The notes below the pieces were generated by a model, which saw only the letters and a program-made list of their open reading frames with translations, ran no database searches and was not told the DNA's origin. A stretch of DNA of 37,868 nt, from positions 1-37,868 of the forward strand of contig DXHV01000072.1 in NCBI GenBank assembly GCA_019113165.1. The letters are read 5' to 3'. Position numbers and translations under genes: made by a program. Source of the DNA: Candidatus Desulfovibrio intestinipullorum (GTDB taxonomy: Bacteria; Desulfobacterota; Desulfovibrionia; Desulfovibrionales; Desulfovibrionaceae). Positions 22,464 to 30,818 of the stretch are shown piece after piece (the first letter of the stretch is position 1; every line of letters starts with the position of its first letter).

Positions 22464-23104
22464 AGAGGCTTATGGCAGAACCACCAGTCATAGCCCTCAT
22501 AGTTCTGCTTGCGCTGCCTGGCGCTTTCCACGTCGGCCGGCGGAGGCACAATGACATTGCTGCCGATGAGGCCGTTCTTGGGCCAGTTGGCGGGCATGGC
22601 GCAGCAGTTGGCATCGGAGACCTGCAGGGCCTTGAGGGCACGCAGGATTTCTTCCATGTTGCGGCCCACTTCCTGGGGATAGTACATGATGAGACGCACT
22701 ATGCCCTTGGGATCCACGATGAAGACGGCGCGCACGGTGTTGCTGCCCTTGCCGGGGTGCACCATGCCGAGCTTGGCGGCAATTTCGCCGCGATCGTCGG
22801 CAATGACCGGGAATTCGATGGTATAGTTGAGCTTCTCCTGCATCCATTCCAGCCACTTGATGTGGGAGAAGACCTGGTCAATGGAGAGGCCCACCAGCAT
22901 GGTGTTGAGTTCCTCAAAGGCCTTGATGCGCTTCTGGAAGGAGCAGAATTCCGTGGTGCACACGGGAGTGAAGTCCGCAGGATGGCTGAAGAGCACAAGC
23001 CACTTGCCGGCAGAGTCGGCGGGCAGGGTCAGGGTGCCGCGGGTGGTCGTGGCCGTGAATTCGGGCAGGGCCTGGCCCAGGGTGGGCAGGGTGGTGTCGT
23101 TCAT
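22460..23104 (-). CDS. 1-Cys (Prx6-type) peroxiredoxin
   Basis: The 214-aa protein reduces hydrogen and organic peroxides through Cys49 in [10 protein letters not shown]. It has the long C-terminal domain of the Prx6 subgroup, including MPANWPKNG and the end GYDWWFCHK. Extra cysteines occur at 54, in NCC and in the C-terminal WWFC. The electron donor is unknown. Start ATG follows GGAGG. The last codon and stop overlap the edge of the MITE-like repeat at 22351-22463, so the original C-terminus may have been slightly different. Confidence 0.93.
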   Translation of the reverse strand: MNDTTLPTLGQALPEFTATTTRGTLTLPADSAGKWLVLFSHPADFTPVCTTEFCSFQKRIKAFEELNTMLVGLSIDQVFSHIKWLEWMQEKLNYTIEFPVIADDRGEIAAKLGMVHPGKGSNTVRAVFIVDPKGIVRLIMYYPQEVGRNMEEILRALKALQVSDANCCAMPANWPKNGLIGSNVIVPPPADVESARQRKQNYEGYDWWFCHKPL

Positions 23105-23344
23105 TGCAAAACCTCCAGGCGCTCAATGGCGTGAGCGGAAAAAGGTGTGGGGAAAAAGGCCGTGTATGAATGACTGTCTGCAGGAGCCCTTCAGAGGGGA
23201 CAGGCCCTGGCCTGAAGGGGCCGGCAGGAAGCGTTTGCTGCAAGGAGGGGAAGGTCCGCCCATGCGGGGGATCAGGGTGGCACAAGGGGGCTGGCTGACG
23301 GACCGGTGGCCTGCGGCGGATGCCGGTCCGGCTTTCTGATGCAG

Positions 23345-23373
23345 GAAATAGCACAATGAAAAAAAATTGGCAA
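23345..23373 (-). promoter_or_regulatory. Candidate promoter of the peroxiredoxin gene
   Basis: On the minus strand TTGCCA (23368-23373) and TATTTC (23345-23350) are 17 bp apart in an AT-rich patch. The leader would be about 240 nt. Confidence 0.4.
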
Positions 23374-23671
23374 TGATTTTTGCGCGAAAAAATCCTTTCT
23401 CCCGGTCTTCCAGGTTCGTGAATGACAGGAAATCCGGGCACAGTGCAGCAGAAGTCACAGGTATTTTCCTGCTTTTGAACAGAAGGCATTTCGTTTTTAT
23501 CGTAAACAAAGGCGTCTGTTCAAAAAAGATGAAGGACTTTTCCCTCTGTATCAGGAAAAGTACAGAAAAGGGGAAGCGAGAAGGAGAAAAGCACAGGAAG
23601 CGCTGACAGCCCGTGCGCTCCTCGCAGAAGGGAAACACCTGACTGCTGTTCCCTTCCTATCAGTATCAGGA

Positions 23672-23683
23672 ATTGATATCAAT
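23672..23683. promoter_or_regulatory. Palindrome ATTGATATCAAT between divergent genes
   Basis: A perfect 12-bp palindrome preceded by TATCAGTATCAGGA, in the 872-bp region between the peroxiredoxin gene (minus) and fumarase (plus). It resembles Fur/PerR-type AT-rich operators only loosely. The rest of the region, notably 23720-23890, is pyrimidine-rich on the plus strand and holds no supported gene. Confidence 0.35.
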
Positions 23684-23956
23684 AGAAAAGATTCCTGTTC
23701 CAAAATCTGGCTGCAGGCCCTGGCTCGTCCGTCCGTAAGTCCCGGTTGACTGTCCCGTCTGTCCACTCCGGCCCACCCACCTCGCCAGCTTCCCGGTCTC
23801 GCCGGCTTTCTCGTCCCTTCTCCTGCCTCCCTTCCCGCTCCTGTCCTTCTCCAGTTCTGCTGATCCGCTGTCCCCTGACCAAGGCCTTGACGAGGGGCGC
23901 CCTGAAAGGACATGGTGAGCGCCACGTTGTCCGGCCCCTGATGCCAGGGCGCCATA

Positions 23957-23972
23957 TTTTTTTTGGGGGGGG
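23957..23972 (+). repeat. T8G8 homopolymer tract at the fumarase ribosome site
   Basis: Eight T followed by eight G end four bases before the ATG of the fumarase alpha gene. The G-run is the only Shine-Dalgarno-like sequence there. Confidence 0.75.
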
Positions 23973-23976
23973 TCTT

Positions 23977-24822
23977 ATGAAGGAAGTATCCGTGCAGACC
24001 ATAGCCGACACGGTGGCCCGGCTTGCCGTGCAGGCCTGCTGCCATCTGCCCGAGGACGTGGTGGCCGCCATGAAGGAGGCCGCCGTCTTGGAGCCGTCTT
24101 CAGTCGGGCGCACCGTGCTGGCCCAGCTGGTGGACAATGCCGCCATTGCGGCCAGGGAGGACATCCCTGTCTGTCAGGACACAGGGCTCACCGTTGTCTT
24201 TGCGGATGTGGGCCAGGAGGTGCACATCACCGGAGGAAGCCTGGAAGACGCCATCAACGAGGGCCTGGCCCGCGGATCCAGGGACGGCTATTTGCGCAAA
24301 TCCTGCGTGGCCGAGCCCCTCTTCGAGCGCAGAAATACCGGCACCAATACTCCGGCCATTGTGCATGTGCGCCTGGTGCCCGGGGACAGGCTCTCCCTTC
24401 TGCTGGCCCCCAAGGGCGCAGGCTCGGAAAACAAGAGCATCGTGCGCATGCTGGTGCCTGCCGACGGCATGGAGGGCGTGCGCAGGACCGTACTGGAGGC
24501 CGTGGAAAAGGCCGGTCCCAATTCCTGTCCGCCCATGGTGGTGGGCGTGGGCCTTGGCGGCACCATGGAAGTGGCCGCCCTGCTGGCCAAGCGGGCCGCC
24601 GTGCGGCCGCTGAAGAGCCGCAATGCCGACCCGCGCTACGCGGCCCTGGAAGACGAGCTCCTTGAGCTTGTCAACAGGACGGGCATAGGCCCCCAGGGCC
24701 TTGGCGGCGTCACCACGGCCTTTGCCGTGCACGTGGAATGGGCGCCCACCCATATTGCCATGCTGCCCGTGGCCGTAAACATCAACTGCAATGCTGCGCG
24801 CCACGCAAGCGCCGTACTCTAA
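23977..24822 (+). CDS. Class I fumarate hydratase, alpha subunit
   Basis: This 281-aa subunit interconverts fumarate and malate using a 4Fe-4S cluster. The three expected cysteine ligands are visible: IPVCQDTG (Cys66), NSCPPMVVGVGLGG (near 184) and NINCNAARH (near 271). GAGSENKS is the conserved substrate loop. The start at ATG 23977 follows the G8 tract; the frame is open further upstream but in low-complexity pyrimidine-rich DNA. The beta subunit follows 13 bp later. L-tartrate dehydratase uses the same fold and cannot be excluded; fumarase is favoured because sulfate reducers use it in C4 metabolism. Confidence 0.9.
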   Translation: MKEVSVQTIADTVARLAVQACCHLPEDVVAAMKEAAVLEPSSVGRTVLAQLVDNAAIAAREDIPVCQDTGLTVVFADVGQEVHITGGSLEDAINEGLARGSRDGYLRKSCVAEPLFERRNTGTNTPAIVHVRLVPGDRLSLLLAPKGAGSENKSIVRMLVPADGMEGVRRTVLEAVEKAGPNSCPPMVVGVGLGGTMEVAALLAKRAAVRPLKSRNADPRYAALEDELLELVNRTGIGPQGLGGVTTAFAVHVEWAPTHIAMLPVAVNINCNAARHASAVL

Positions 24823-24835
24823 AGGGAGGAGCCCC

Positions 24836-25390
24836 ATGTCCGCCATTAGTCTGCAGGCCCCCTTTGACAGGGAACAGGCCCGTGCCCTCAGGGCCGGGGA
24901 CAGCGTCCTCATTTCAGGAACCGTGCTGGCCGCCCGCGACGCGGCTCACAAGCGCCTCGTGGAGTGCCTTGAGGCAGGCACGTCCCTGCCCGTGGAGCTG
25001 GAAGGCCAGGTCATCTATTACGTGGGCCCCTCGCCGGCCAGGCCGGGCCACGCCCTGGGCGCGGCCGGTCCCACCACCTCAGGCCGCATGGATGCCTATG
25101 CCCCCAGGCTCATGGCCGAAGGCGTTGCCGGCATGATTGGCAAGGGCTACCGCAGCCAGGCTGTGGTGGAGGCCATGAAGACATACGGCGTGCCCTATCT
25201 GGCCAGCGTGGGCGGCGCCGGCGCCCTGCTCAGCCAGTGCATTACCTCCTACACGGTGCTGGCCTGGCCGGAGCTTGGGCCCGAGGCCCTGGCCCGCATG
25301 GAAGTGCGCAACTTCCCGGCCGTGGTGGTCATTGACTGCCTGGGCAACAATCTCTACGAGCAGAACCAGGCCCAGTACCGGACGCTGTAG
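24836..25390 (+). CDS. Class I fumarate hydratase, beta subunit
   Basis: The 184-aa C-terminal-type subunit starts behind GGGAGGAG. It has PTTSGRMDAYAPRLMAEGV, the conserved anion-binding segment, then MIGKGYRS and the glycine-rich YLASVGGAGALLSQ typical of Fe-S hydro-lyase beta chains. It completes the active site of the alpha subunit encoded immediately before it. Confidence 0.92.
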   Translation: MSAISLQAPFDREQARALRAGDSVLISGTVLAARDAAHKRLVECLEAGTSLPVELEGQVIYYVGPSPARPGHALGAAGPTTSGRMDAYAPRLMAEGVAGMIGKGYRSQAVVEAMKTYGVPYLASVGGAGALLSQCITSYTVLAWPELGPEALARMEVRNFPAVVVIDCLGNNLYEQNQAQYRTL

Positions 25391-25477
25391 GGAAACGCGC
25401 TGCAGAATATGCAGAATACGCAGAAGACGCAGGCTCGGCAGGAGGGTGCATCGTTGCCAGCAAGGAGTGAGGAAGAG

Positions 25478-27205
25478 ATGGAGAAGGACGTCGTGACACC
25501 CGGGACGGAGACGCAGGAAGCTTCGCAGGACTGTGCACAGGCCGTTTCGCAGGAGGACTGCGCGCCAGACGTTGCGACAGCCGTTTTCCCGGATCAGCCT
25601 CAGGATGTTCAGTCCCAGGACGTTCAGCCGGACGATCAAGCGGCCATTCGGCCAGACGTTCGGCAGGACATTCCCTGGGGCCTGCCCCCGGAATTTCCCA
25701 TCGACCCCTTTGCCGGGGACTTCACGGGCCAGTGCGGCGGGCGCTTTACAAGCGAAGGCCGCAAGTGGACCTTTGCCTGCGTGACCTTTGGCTGCAAGGT
25801 CAACCAGTACGAGACCCAGGCCATACGCGAGGCCTGGACGGCTGCCGGAGGCTGGGAAGTGGACAATCCGGCCCAGGCCGAGCTCATCCTCGTCAACAGC
25901 TGCGCCATCACCGGCAAGGCCGAGCGCGATGCCCGCAATGCCCTTGTGCGTCTGCGCCGCGAGGCCTGCTGGGCCGTTCTTGTGCTCACAGGCTGTGCGG
26001 CCAGGCTGGTGGCAGGCTTTGTGCCAAGAAAGGATGCCCAAAAGCCCGAGGCCGACTGCATTGTGGTGCAGGAGGAAAAGCAGGCCCTCTGCGATCCCCT
26101 GGTCATAGAGGACCTTGTGCACAGGATCTACAGGCCGGAAGGGGCGGAAAGTTCTCCGTCTTCAGCGTCTGCACCGTCTGCAGCGCAGCAGGTGCCTGCC
26201 GCGCACTGGAAGGATTTGCGTGACAGGGCCTATCCCGACCTGCGCATCACCACCTACCGGCGGGTGCGGCCTGTGCTCAAGGTGCAGGACGGCTGCTCCC
26301 ACCGCTGCACCTACTGCATCGTGCCTTCCACCAGAGGCCCCCATGTGAGCAGGGATCCGGCTGCCGTTCTGGCCGAGGCAGACCGCCTGCTTGAACAGCA
26401 CGCCGAGCTCATGATTTCCGGGGTCAATTTGGGTCAGTACGGCCGCGACAATCCCTCCTGTGGGTCCTTCTGGACGCTTCTTGACCGTCTGGAAGACGCC
26501 TTGGGCCTCAAGTACGCGGGCAGGCGCAGGCTGCGCATCAGCTCCCTTGAGCCCTCGCAGCTCACGGAGGAAGGCTGCCGCATTTTAAGCCGCTCGCAGC
26601 TTGTGGCCCCGCACCTGCACATCTCCCTGCAGCACGCAAGCAGAGCCGTGCTCAGGCGCATGGGCCGGGGCCACTACACGGCAGAAACTCTCACCGAGGC
26701 CCTGTACCGCCTGAAAGACGCCTGGCCCGACATGGGCCTTGGTGCGGACATTCTGGTGGGTTTCCCGGGCGAGACCTGGGAGGACATCGACATCCTCTGC
26801 CGCTTTATCGAGAACACGCCCTTTACCTATGCCCATGTCTTTCCCTATTCGCGCAGGCCGGGCACGCCGGCGGCCTCCTTCAGCGATCAGATTCCGCGCC
26901 GGGAAAAGGCCGAGCGAGCAGCCCGGGTGCGCAGCGTGGTGGCGCAAAAGGCCAGGGCCTTCTGGAAGCGGCGCGTCCAGGACGAGCCCGATCTCTTCCT
27001 TGCGGCCGATGCGGGCGAGGGCCACATTCTGAAAGGCTACATCCATGCCGTGGACGCCTGCTACACCCCCTGCTTCATTCCCTGCGAGGAACTGGAGGCA
27101 GCGCAGGAACGGGTGGAGGGCGCAGGCCACAGCGAGTTTGTGCGGGCCAGGCCTGTGCAAACATGCAGCCACGGCGTGGTGGTGGAGCTTGTGCCGACCC
27201 GCTGA
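25478..27205 (+). CDS. mtaB: MtaB-type tRNA threonylcarbamoyladenosine methylthiotransferase
   Basis: A radical-SAM enzyme that would convert t6A37 of tRNA to ms2t6A. The N-terminal methylthiotransferase domain has cluster cysteines in TFGCKVNQYET, VNSCAITGKAE and LTGCAAR. The radical-SAM motif is CSHRCTYC near residue 277. The C-terminal part should be a TRAM-like domain. The start at ATG 25478 is chosen for AAGGAG ten bases upstream; ATG 25409 is in frame but lacks a ribosome site. Even so about 95 residues of Gln/Asp/Pro-rich low-complexity sequence (repeats such as PQDVQSQDVQPDD) precede the first domain, unusual for the family. MiaB and RimO relatives are less likely, given FGCKVNQYE. 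Confidence 0.85.
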   Translation: MEKDVVTPGTETQEASQDCAQAVSQEDCAPDVATAVFPDQPQDVQSQDVQPDDQAAIRPDVRQDIPWGLPPEFPIDPFAGDFTGQCGGRFTSEGRKWTFACVTFGCKVNQYETQAIREAWTAAGGWEVDNPAQAELILVNSCAITGKAERDARNALVRLRREACWAVLVLTGCAARLVAGFVPRKDAQKPEADCIVVQEEKQALCDPLVIEDLVHRIYRPEGAESSPSSASAPSAAQQVPAAHWKDLRDRAYPDLRITTYRRVRPVLKVQDGCSHRCTYCIVPSTRGPHVSRDPAAVLAEADRLLEQHAELMISGVNLGQYGRDNPSCGSFWTLLDRLEDALGLKYAGRRRLRISSLEPSQLTEEGCRILSRSQLVAPHLHISLQHASRAVLRRMGRGHYTAETLTEALYRLKDAWPDMGLGADILVGFPGETWEDIDILCRFIENTPFTYAHVFPYSRRPGTPAASFSDQIPRREKAERAARVRSVVAQKARAFWKRRVQDEPDLFLAADAGEGHILKGYIHAVDACYTPCFIPCEELEAAQERVEGAGHSEFVRARPVQTCSHGVVVELVPTR

Positions 27206-27218
27206 CGATTCTTTTTTC

Positions 27219-27275
27219 CAGGGCTCCTGCCCGGTTGTCTCTTGTTGGAGACAGGCCGGAGCAGGGGCCTTTTTT
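27219..27275 (+). terminator. Terminator between mtaB and the convergent membrane-protein gene
   Basis: GGCTCCTGCCC pairs with GGAGCAGGGGCC around an inner stem GTCTC / GAGAC, followed by T6. Confidence 0.85.
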
Positions 27276-29152
27276 CAGAATCCGGATCCCGCGCCAGGAA
27301 CTGTCGGCAGGGCCGGGTTTGTCAGCGCAGGAGGCATTCCGGGAACAGCCGGCGGAACAGCCGGTGCAGGAGCCTGCGGCAGGGCCGGCACGACTGCCCC
27401 ATAGACCCCGGGTACCCCGGGTATCCCGGGTGTTGCAGGCGTCACGGCGTCCCGCTTCTGCCAGAGCTGCCAGTCGGCATTGGCATAGACCAGATGCACG
27501 GGCAGGCAGCCCACGGTCGGGTTGCGGGCCGAGAGGCCTGCGGCAGCAAGGACTTGTGTGCGCACCAGCATCCAGGGGGCCGGGGATTCCAGCCACACCT
27601 GGAAGATGGTCTTGGAGCCTGAGCGCAGGGCCTGCTGGCGGGCCAGCCACTGAGCGCCCAGGGTCACCTCGCGGCAGTGGTAGAGCAGGCTTCCGTCCTT
27701 GTGCACGGGCAGAAGGGCACGCCTGGCCACGTAGCGCACGCCCAGGCTGTCCTCGGGCGCAAAGACCAGCTCATCAGGCGCCACATGGGCCTGCACGGCC
27801 TGCAGGGCCTCGTACTCCAGCTGGCATTTGCCCTGCAGGGCCAGGGCCTCGCCGCTGCGGGGCAGACCCAGCAGCGTGGCCGCATAGTCTTTTGCTGCCA
27901 CTATCTGCCGGTCATGGGAGAAGGCAAGCAGGGCCGTGGCGCCGGCCACCACCAGGCAACCTGCCAGCAGACGGGGCAGGATGTGCCAGAAGAGCGCAAT
28001 GAAGAGGGTGATGCTCACAAGGCTCATGGGCACGATAAAGCGGGTACCGCGCAGGATCTCGTTGCTCATGGGAAGCCGGCCCACGGAGCTCGCAAGGGTC
28101 ATTTCCGCCGCACAGACAAGGCAGACGCAGACCATGCCCACGGCCATGAGGGGCAGCAGGCGGGTGAGGCGGGCGGCGCGCTCTGGCAGGCGCTGCCTGT
28201 TCCAGCTGGCAATGATGAGGCAGAAGAGGCCTGCGGGCAGCAGGGGCACGGCGCCTGTGTACTGCAGCAGGCGGTGGCCAAGGGAAGACCAGATTGTGGA
28301 CCAGTCGCGCATGAAGCGCATGTCGAACATCTGCTGCAGGAGATCCATGGAGGCCGGATCCGGGCTTTGCAGGGGCACGCGCAGCACAAAGAAGAGCAGC
28401 ACCGGCAGGCAGAAGAGGATAAGGCAGACCACATAGGTGGTGAGATGCCGCACGAGGTCCCTTCTCTGCTCGGGCAGGGGACTGAAGAGCAGGATGCACA
28501 GGAAGATGCCGCCGGTCATGAGGGCGCTGACAGAGTGCACAAAGATGCTCAGGCCCGTCACCAGGGCCAGAGTGAGGCGCGCTGCCTTGTCTTCCAGGGC
28601 CGTGCAGGCCAGGACCAGCAGCAGCGGCCACAGGGCATTGTAGAAGATGCGCGGTACCGGCTCTTCGTAGGTGGCGCCCCAGTAGGTGCCAAAGCACCAG
28701 AAATAGGTGATGCTGGCCGCCATGGAGAGCAGGATGGAGAGGGAAGGAGCCCTGAAGACCAGGCGCCCGAAGACGTACCAGGCCACGAGCTGGCAGAAGA
28801 GGGCCAGGCCCCCTGCCTTGAGCAGGGCCGTGGCCGCGTTGGCCGAATCGGGAAAGAGGCCTGCCAGCACGGTCTGCAGATTGGGCACGCCGGGATCCAG
28901 GTGGAAGAGGCGGGCCAGGGGATCGGCCGCAAAGGCCTGCGGATGGCGGGCCACTTCCAGAATCTGGGCATAGTTTTGCAAGTCCGTGTCGATGCCGCAG
29001 CCCATGGGCGAGAGCAGCAGGGTGCCCTGGGTGGCAGCCAGGCTGAAGAGAGCGGCTGCCAGGACAAAGACGAGGTCCGGCCAGGAGAAAACGCTGCCGG
29101 AGGCCCGGGACAGGGAGGACGGCTGTGGATGGGAACGGGCAAACAGGCTCAA
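27275..29152 (-). CDS. Polytopic inner-membrane protein, unknown function
   Basis: About 625 aa with some eleven to twelve hydrophobic spans (for example LVFVLAAALFSLAATQGTLL, ILLSMAASITYFWCFGTYWG, LILFCLPVLLFFVLRVPLQ). A periplasmic GIDTDLQNYAQILEVARHP follows the first span, a layout seen in GT-C-type glycosyltransferases and similar unclassified proteins. After the last span come about 150 soluble residues ending in a Pro/Gly/Ala tail (TPGIPGVPGVYG, PALPQAPAPAVPPAVPG). No ATG lies near the first span, so TTG 29150-29152 is chosen, with GGGGG upstream; this start is uncertain. The frame stays open to 29530, but that part is basic and unlike a leader. Confidence 0.65.
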   Translation of the reverse strand: MSLFARSHPQPSSLSRASGSVFSWPDLVFVLAAALFSLAATQGTLLLSPMGCGIDTDLQNYAQILEVARHPQAFAADPLARLFHLDPGVPNLQTVLAGLFPDSANAATALLKAGGLALFCQLVAWYVFGRLVFRAPSLSILLSMAASITYFWCFGTYWGATYEEPVPRIFYNALWPLLLVLACTALEDKAARLTLALVTGLSIFVHSVSALMTGGIFLCILLFSPLPEQRRDLVRHLTTYVVCLILFCLPVLLFFVLRVPLQSPDPASMDLLQQMFDMRFMRDWSTIWSSLGHRLLQYTGAVPLLPAGLFCLIIASWNRQRLPERAARLTRLLPLMAVGMVCVCLVCAAEMTLASSVGRLPMSNEILRGTRFIVPMSLVSITLFIALFWHILPRLLAGCLVVAGATALLAFSHDRQIVAAKDYAATLLGLPRSGEALALQGKCQLEYEALQAVQAHVAPDELVFAPEDSLGVRYVARRALLPVHKDGSLLYHCREVTLGAQWLARQQALRSGSKTIFQVWLESPAPWMLVRTQVLAAAGLSARNPTVGCLPVHLVYANADWQLWQKRDAVTPATPGIPGVPGVYGAVVPALPQAPAPAVPPAVPGMPPALTNPALPTVPGAGSGF

Positions 29153-30021
29153 GGAAGGACCCCCGAAGTCGGAACGCGAAGAAAAAGGACTGGCATGGCA
29201 CAGCGGCAAAAAGGTCTGCCGTACGGGCTGCCTGTGCAGGGTGTGCTGGACAGGCAGGCTGTACAGGCGTGCGACACGGCATGCCCTGTGCTGCACAGGA
29301 AGAGCTGTCTTGTGTTTAGTGTGCCAGGCCTTCACGGTCAAGACCGCAGTCTCCACGGGACCGGACTCCCTGCAGGCTGCGGCCGCCCTGCCGAAGCCCC
29401 GGAGAGAGGGTTTGGCGAGAGAGTCTGGAGAGAGAGGACTGAGGACACAGGGGCCGCAGGCCGCCCTGCAGGGTTTCCATCCCCGTCCGTGCCGGCTTCC
29501 CGTCTTTTCCTGAGTCGGGCACAGGCACACAGGTCACATCTCCTGACAGCAGAGCCTGCCCTCCGGGCGTCTCCCTTTCTGACGGAAGCGGGCATTTTTC
29601 ATGACTTTTCTGGTGCTTTTTCCTTGTCGCAAAACAGCAGATGCACAAGGCCCCCTCATGGGATCCTTCCTGTCGGAGAGAGCGCCTGATACCTCCCCGG
29701 AACGCAATCCCCGTTCTCTGCGCAGCAGGGAGGGGCCTTGTGCATGTGTCGGGAGCATGGGCCGGCTGTCAGCCTGACTGGCCGGCCGGGACCCTGGACT
29801 GCTGCCGCCCTGTTCGTCAGGCAACGTGCTTTCAGTGGCTCAAGCTTGCCAGGGGTGCCCACAGAAAGCAGCGATGCGTCCGCGAACCTGCGCATGCTGT
29901 GGCATCGGCTAGCTCTCGCCCCGGGCTCTGCGAACAGGGGAGAGGAGATTGCGGACAGGATCCGCTCGTGCTTTGGACTTCCCGACCCTGGCACGAAACC
30001 TGTGCCTTGTTTCTTTGCCCA
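29153..30021. other. Gene-poor stretch upstream of the membrane-protein gene
   Basis: No supported gene. It contains a 16-bp inverted repeat, ATGCACAAGGCCCC-CTC at 29641-29657 against 29730-29745, which could fold a 105-nt structure. Several open frames exist but show no domain or good start. Confidence 0.4.
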
Positions 30022-30051
30022 CAAAAAAGGCCCCCTCGAAAGGGAGCCTTG
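30022..30051 (-). terminator. Terminator downstream of the small coiled-coil protein gene
   Basis: On the minus strand AAGGCTCCC and GGGGGCCTT pair around TTTCGA, followed by TTTT. It lies about 150 nt after the stop of the gene at 30200. Confidence 0.8.
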
Positions 30052-30184
30052 CGAGCTGATGAATGTCGCCGTGGAAGGGAGCAACTCTTTCCACGGAGGC
30101 CGGCAGGGGACTCCCCGCGACCGGACTTGAGCAACGGGAAAACCGTTGCGGACGCTGTGCAGCAAAGGCCCTCCGAAGAGGGTC
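30052..30184 (-). ncRNA. Candidate structured RNA or 3' UTR: four hairpins before a terminator
   Basis: In minus-strand order: CCCTC-TTCG-GAGGG (30167-30184), GCAACGG / CCGTTGC (30131-30149), GGGGA / TCCCC (30106-30116) and CCGTGGAA / TTCCACGG (30069-30096), then the terminator at 30022-30051. No known RNA family was recognised. It may simply be the 3' UTR of the small protein gene. Confidence 0.35.
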
Positions 30185-30199
30185 TGCAGGAGGGCTGGT

Positions 30200-30424
30200 C
30201 TAGAAGCCTGCCCAACCATGAGCTTTTGCAAGCATGTATATGAGAGCGCCAAAACCCGACGCCATAAGGGCAAGAAGGGCAGCACCTGTGCCTGTCTGCC
30301 ACCTGAGCAGACTGGAGCTGGTGTGCTCGCTCTCCTTGCGGGCCTGATCAATTTTGCGCTCCAGGCTGGCCTGGGCGACTGCGAGATCAGCCCTGGTGGC
30401 CAATTCTTTGCATTCCTCTTTCAT
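30200..30424 (-). CDS. Small coiled-coil membrane protein, DUF1640-like
   Basis: About 74 aa. ELATRADLAVAQASLERKIDQ is a heptad-type helix resembling the ELATKEDL...LERKI pattern of DUF1640/CCDC90-like proteins. It is followed by one membrane span (GAALLALMASGFGALIYMLA). The usual N-terminal part of such proteins is missing and the ribosome site before ATG 30422-30424 is weak, so this may be a 5'-truncated remnant. A TTG one codon upstream is an alternative start. No function is assigned. Confidence 0.5.
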   Translation of the reverse strand: MKEECKELATRADLAVAQASLERKIDQARKESEHTSSSLLRWQTGTGAALLALMASGFGALIYMLAKAHGWAGF

Positions 30425-30427
30425 CAA

Positions 30428-30818
30428 AAATCGGCGCGGAGCCCCCCAGGGCCGCCTGGGGGAGGAAGCGCCGCCTCCGTATCGTACTTCGGCTAAAAGG
30501 TTGTGCGTCGTTCCAGGAGACGCCGTTTTCTGCAGTGGATACTACGTGAAAGAACCATCCCGTCAAGTATGCAGACCTTGAAGGAGCCACTCGTGCGCCG
30601 ACCAGGGATGAAGCCGACGTTCGCACAGGGCCTTGTCAAAAAGACGACTGTCCGGCGAACGTTCTGCCGACCCCCTGAACGAACGGTACCTGCCCCCTGT
30701 CCTCTCTCCCCTGGGGGGCCAGAGAACGGTGTCCGTCATGGACGTTCCCACCCCCTGTTCGCGCATCGTTCCGGCAAGCGCTCGTGTCCTGCAGCTCCCG
30801 CCCTGGTCTGGCCTGGCG
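30428..30818. other. 391-bp intergenic stretch without a supported gene
   Basis: Short frames on both strands show no recognisable domain. It separates the small membrane-protein gene from the 3' end of the UvrA2 gene. No clear terminator for the UvrA2 gene was identified. Confidence 0.35.

Noticed and set aside
27677..29689. 670-codon plus-strand frame opposite the membrane-protein gene
   Set aside because: The minus strand encodes regular hydrophobic spans; the plus translation is Gln/Gly/His-rich low complexity typical of an antisense shadow.
30578..30600. GAGCCACTCGT shared with the left window edge (around 133) as a transposon target
   Set aside because: Only 11 bases match and no hairpin or element end accompanies it here; chance is likely.
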